Assembly (NCBI RefSeq): GCF_017377395.1
Contig: NZ_CP061800.1
Location: 2,790,001-2,854,000, forward strand
Source: Desulfonema magnum
GTDB taxonomy: Bacteria > Desulfobacterota > Desulfobacteria > Desulfobacterales > 4be13
Reading direction: 5' to 3'
DNA: 64,000 bases
Shown here: in pieces, positions 62,846 through 64,000 of the stretch
Numbering within the stretch: the stretch's first letter is position 1
Layout: each line of letters begins with the position of its first letter
The notes under the pieces: model-generated
The model's input: the letters and a program-made list of their open reading frames with translations, nothing else
Databases searched by the model: none
What the model was told of the DNA's origin: nothing
Position numbers and translations under genes: made by a program

Positions 62846-62879
62846 CATATTACCTCCGTGTTGTTTATTTAAAAATTTC

Positions 62880-63103
62880 TGATTATAACGGATTTGGGGG
62901 AGGCCGGTCAAGCCCTGTAAGGGCGGCATATTTGTAGCAGCAGGTTTGCAAGCCCCCGCCAAGCCCCGTGGGTGCGGCATATTCACCTGGTTGCTACAAA
63001 TATGCCGCCCCCACGGGGCTTGAACGGCCCGGCATGATGAATGCTACAAATATGACGCCCCTACGGGGCTTGGCCAGCCTCCCCCAAATCCGTTATAATC
63101 AGA
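62880..63103. repeat. long palindromic element, CTGATTATAACGG family
   Basis: CTGATTATAACGGATTTGGG ... CCCAAATCCGTTATAATCAG outer arms, with several inner GCCCCGTGGGGGCGGCATAT-type units. It fills the gap between the two PKD genes and, with 10036-10221, defines the family. Confidence 0.88.
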
Positions 63104-63360
63104 ATTTCTTCAATCCCGCTCTTCCCGTCGCTCTTTACATCTTCATCAATGAAAATATCATCGGCATCCCCTTCTGCCAAAATCTGGTTTCTCCATCTCT
63201 GGTTCAGGACAAATTTGGCGGGAGATTCATTCATTGATGATAAAAAAACTTAAAGCCTGAGCCGCCGTGGTTGTGGTTGTGGTTGTGGTAAATTCCGCGG
63301 AGCGGTTCGGATTTATCATTCGAACCAGGCCTGCTACAGATCACTCGGATTTGGGACAGC

Positions 63361-64000
63361 CTACCATTCAGCGGTCTTAATAAAGCACCAGCCCGTTCCC
63401 TTTTCAACTCTGATGACACAGGTATCTGTATCTTTCAGATTGTTTTTATTGGTAACTGTCAGTTCAAAAGTGAGCGATTCGTCATCATCCTCGTCATCAA
63501 TATATGGGGCAGTAAACGTGGGCTTATCTGTATCTGATTCTGACAGCGATACCGACGTTCCTGCGGTTTGTCTCCATTTGTAAGTCAGCTCATCCCCGAC
63601 AGAGCCGGACCCGTCCAGCGTGACAGTATTCCCTTCATCCACTGTTTTATCCGGGCCTGCATCTGCTGTGGGAGTGTCCTGTCCTTTCACTTTGACAACA
63701 CAGGTATCAGTATCTTCCAAACTGTTTTTGTCTGTAACCGTCAGCTCAAACGTAAGCGATTTTTCCTCATCATCACCGATGTCCGGGGCAGTAAAACTGG
63801 GCGTATCACTATTTAGGTCGGACAAGGTTACAGAGAGTCCGGCAGTCTGCCGCCATTGATATGTAATCTCATTCCCTGTGGAATCAGACCCGTCCAGCGT
63901 GACGGTCTCTTCCTCATTTATTGTTTTATCAGGCCCGGCATTTGCATGGGGGGGATTTTTGATAATTTTGATGGCACATACATCCGTATCTGTCAGACCA
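63361..64000 (-). CDS. PKD-repeat surface protein (3' part)
   Basis: The frame is open to the window edge, so the N-terminus is missing; 212 residues are visible. They form two full and one partial repeat of about 90 residues: ANAGPDKTINEEETVTLDGS, YQWRQTAG, FTAPDIGDDEEKSLTFELTV, TDTCVVKVKG. These are PKD/immunoglobulin-like domains with Ca-binding-type acidic loops. The C-terminus ends abruptly in GTGWCFIKTAEW. The CFIxTA motif matches the CFVDTA of the next gene, but here the membrane tail is absent. Either the tail was lost or this protein is secreted or anchored differently. It lies upstream of the selenoprotein gene on the same strand. Confidence 0.85.
   Translation of the reverse strand, partial: GLTDTDVCAIKIIKNPPHANAGPDKTINEEETVTLDGSDSTGNEITYQWRQTAGLSVTLSDLNSDTPSFTAPDIGDDEEKSLTFELTVTDKNSLEDTDTCVVKVKGQDTPTADAGPDKTVDEGNTVTLDGSGSVGDELTYKWRQTAGTSVSLSESDTDKPTFTAPYIDDEDDDESLTFELTVTNKNNLKDTDTCVIRVEKGTGWCFIKTAEW

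Noticed and set aside
63231-63419. 62-codon minus-strand frame with a HNHNHNH stretch
   Set aside because: It overlaps the end of the PKD gene in another frame and arises from a TTGTGG simple repeat; no ribosome site.

Overview
The window reads as chromosome of a sulfate-reducing Desulfobacterota bacterium, most likely Desulfobacterales, perhaps near Desulfonema or Desulfococcus (inference). Supporting traits are an adjacent MetV-type/MetF pair of the Wood-Ljungdahl type, hydrogenase maturation HypE, MobB, an acyl-CoA catabolic operon, large hybrid histidine kinases, a probable selenoprotein, and a very heavy load of palindromic and tandem repeats. No rRNA, tRNA or CRISPR array was recognised.

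Layout. 0-1.3 kb: metV-like (partial) and metF. 1.4-10 kb: accessory region on the minus strand with a coiled-coil membrane protein, a DUF433/DUF5615 toxin-antitoxin pair, a 1301-residue TPR-CHAT caspase-like protease, a HicA/HicB-like pair, and a DUF4160/DUF2442 pair on the plus strand. 10.4-26 kb: mixed housekeeping genes: trpD-like, MDR dehydrogenase, cobO, hisH, mazG, cvpA, a chemoreceptor, a frameshifted phosphopantetheinyl transferase, a K+ channel, glsB, a Bax1-like DUF790 nuclease, der, an internally deleted amidohydrolase, a Yip1 protein and hypE. 26-29 kb: Rpn-type pseudogene, a 69-bp tandem array and an intact IS630 element. 29-33 kb: adenylate cyclase response regulator and LEA-like lipoprotein. 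33-42 kb: a probable leucine/isovalerate-type operon (acyl-CoA dehydrogenase, acyl-CoA ligase, AUH-like hydratase, HMG-CoA-lyase-like enzyme, XRE-cupin regulator), with a TetR regulator and an AcuC-like deacetylase upstream. 42-54.6 kb: a phosphorelay block of a PAS-Hpt protein, two large hybrid kinases (one split by a frameshift in a C7 run) and a periplasmic solute-binding protein overlapping the second kinase. 55-64 kb: mobB, a 54-bp tandem array interrupted by a MITE, a Crp/Fnr regulator, an IS4-family element with a 10-bp target duplication, and two PKD-repeat surface proteins.

Most notable: (1) the 1023-residue PKD/rhodanese protein begins with a heavy-metal-associated domain whose CxxC is C-G-G-UGA. 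A hairpin with an AGGUCU apical segment starts 12 nt after the UGA, as in the E. coli fdhF SECIS, so this is a strong selenocysteine candidate. (2) Heptanucleotide tandem repeats of many different sequences occur throughout. They supply stop codons to genes and form in-frame 7-residue repeats inside coding regions, including the same loop of the second receiver domain in both hybrid kinases. (3) Three MITE-like elements can be delimited, two with clean 8- or 9-bp target duplications. All functional statements are inferred from sequence; no database search was run.
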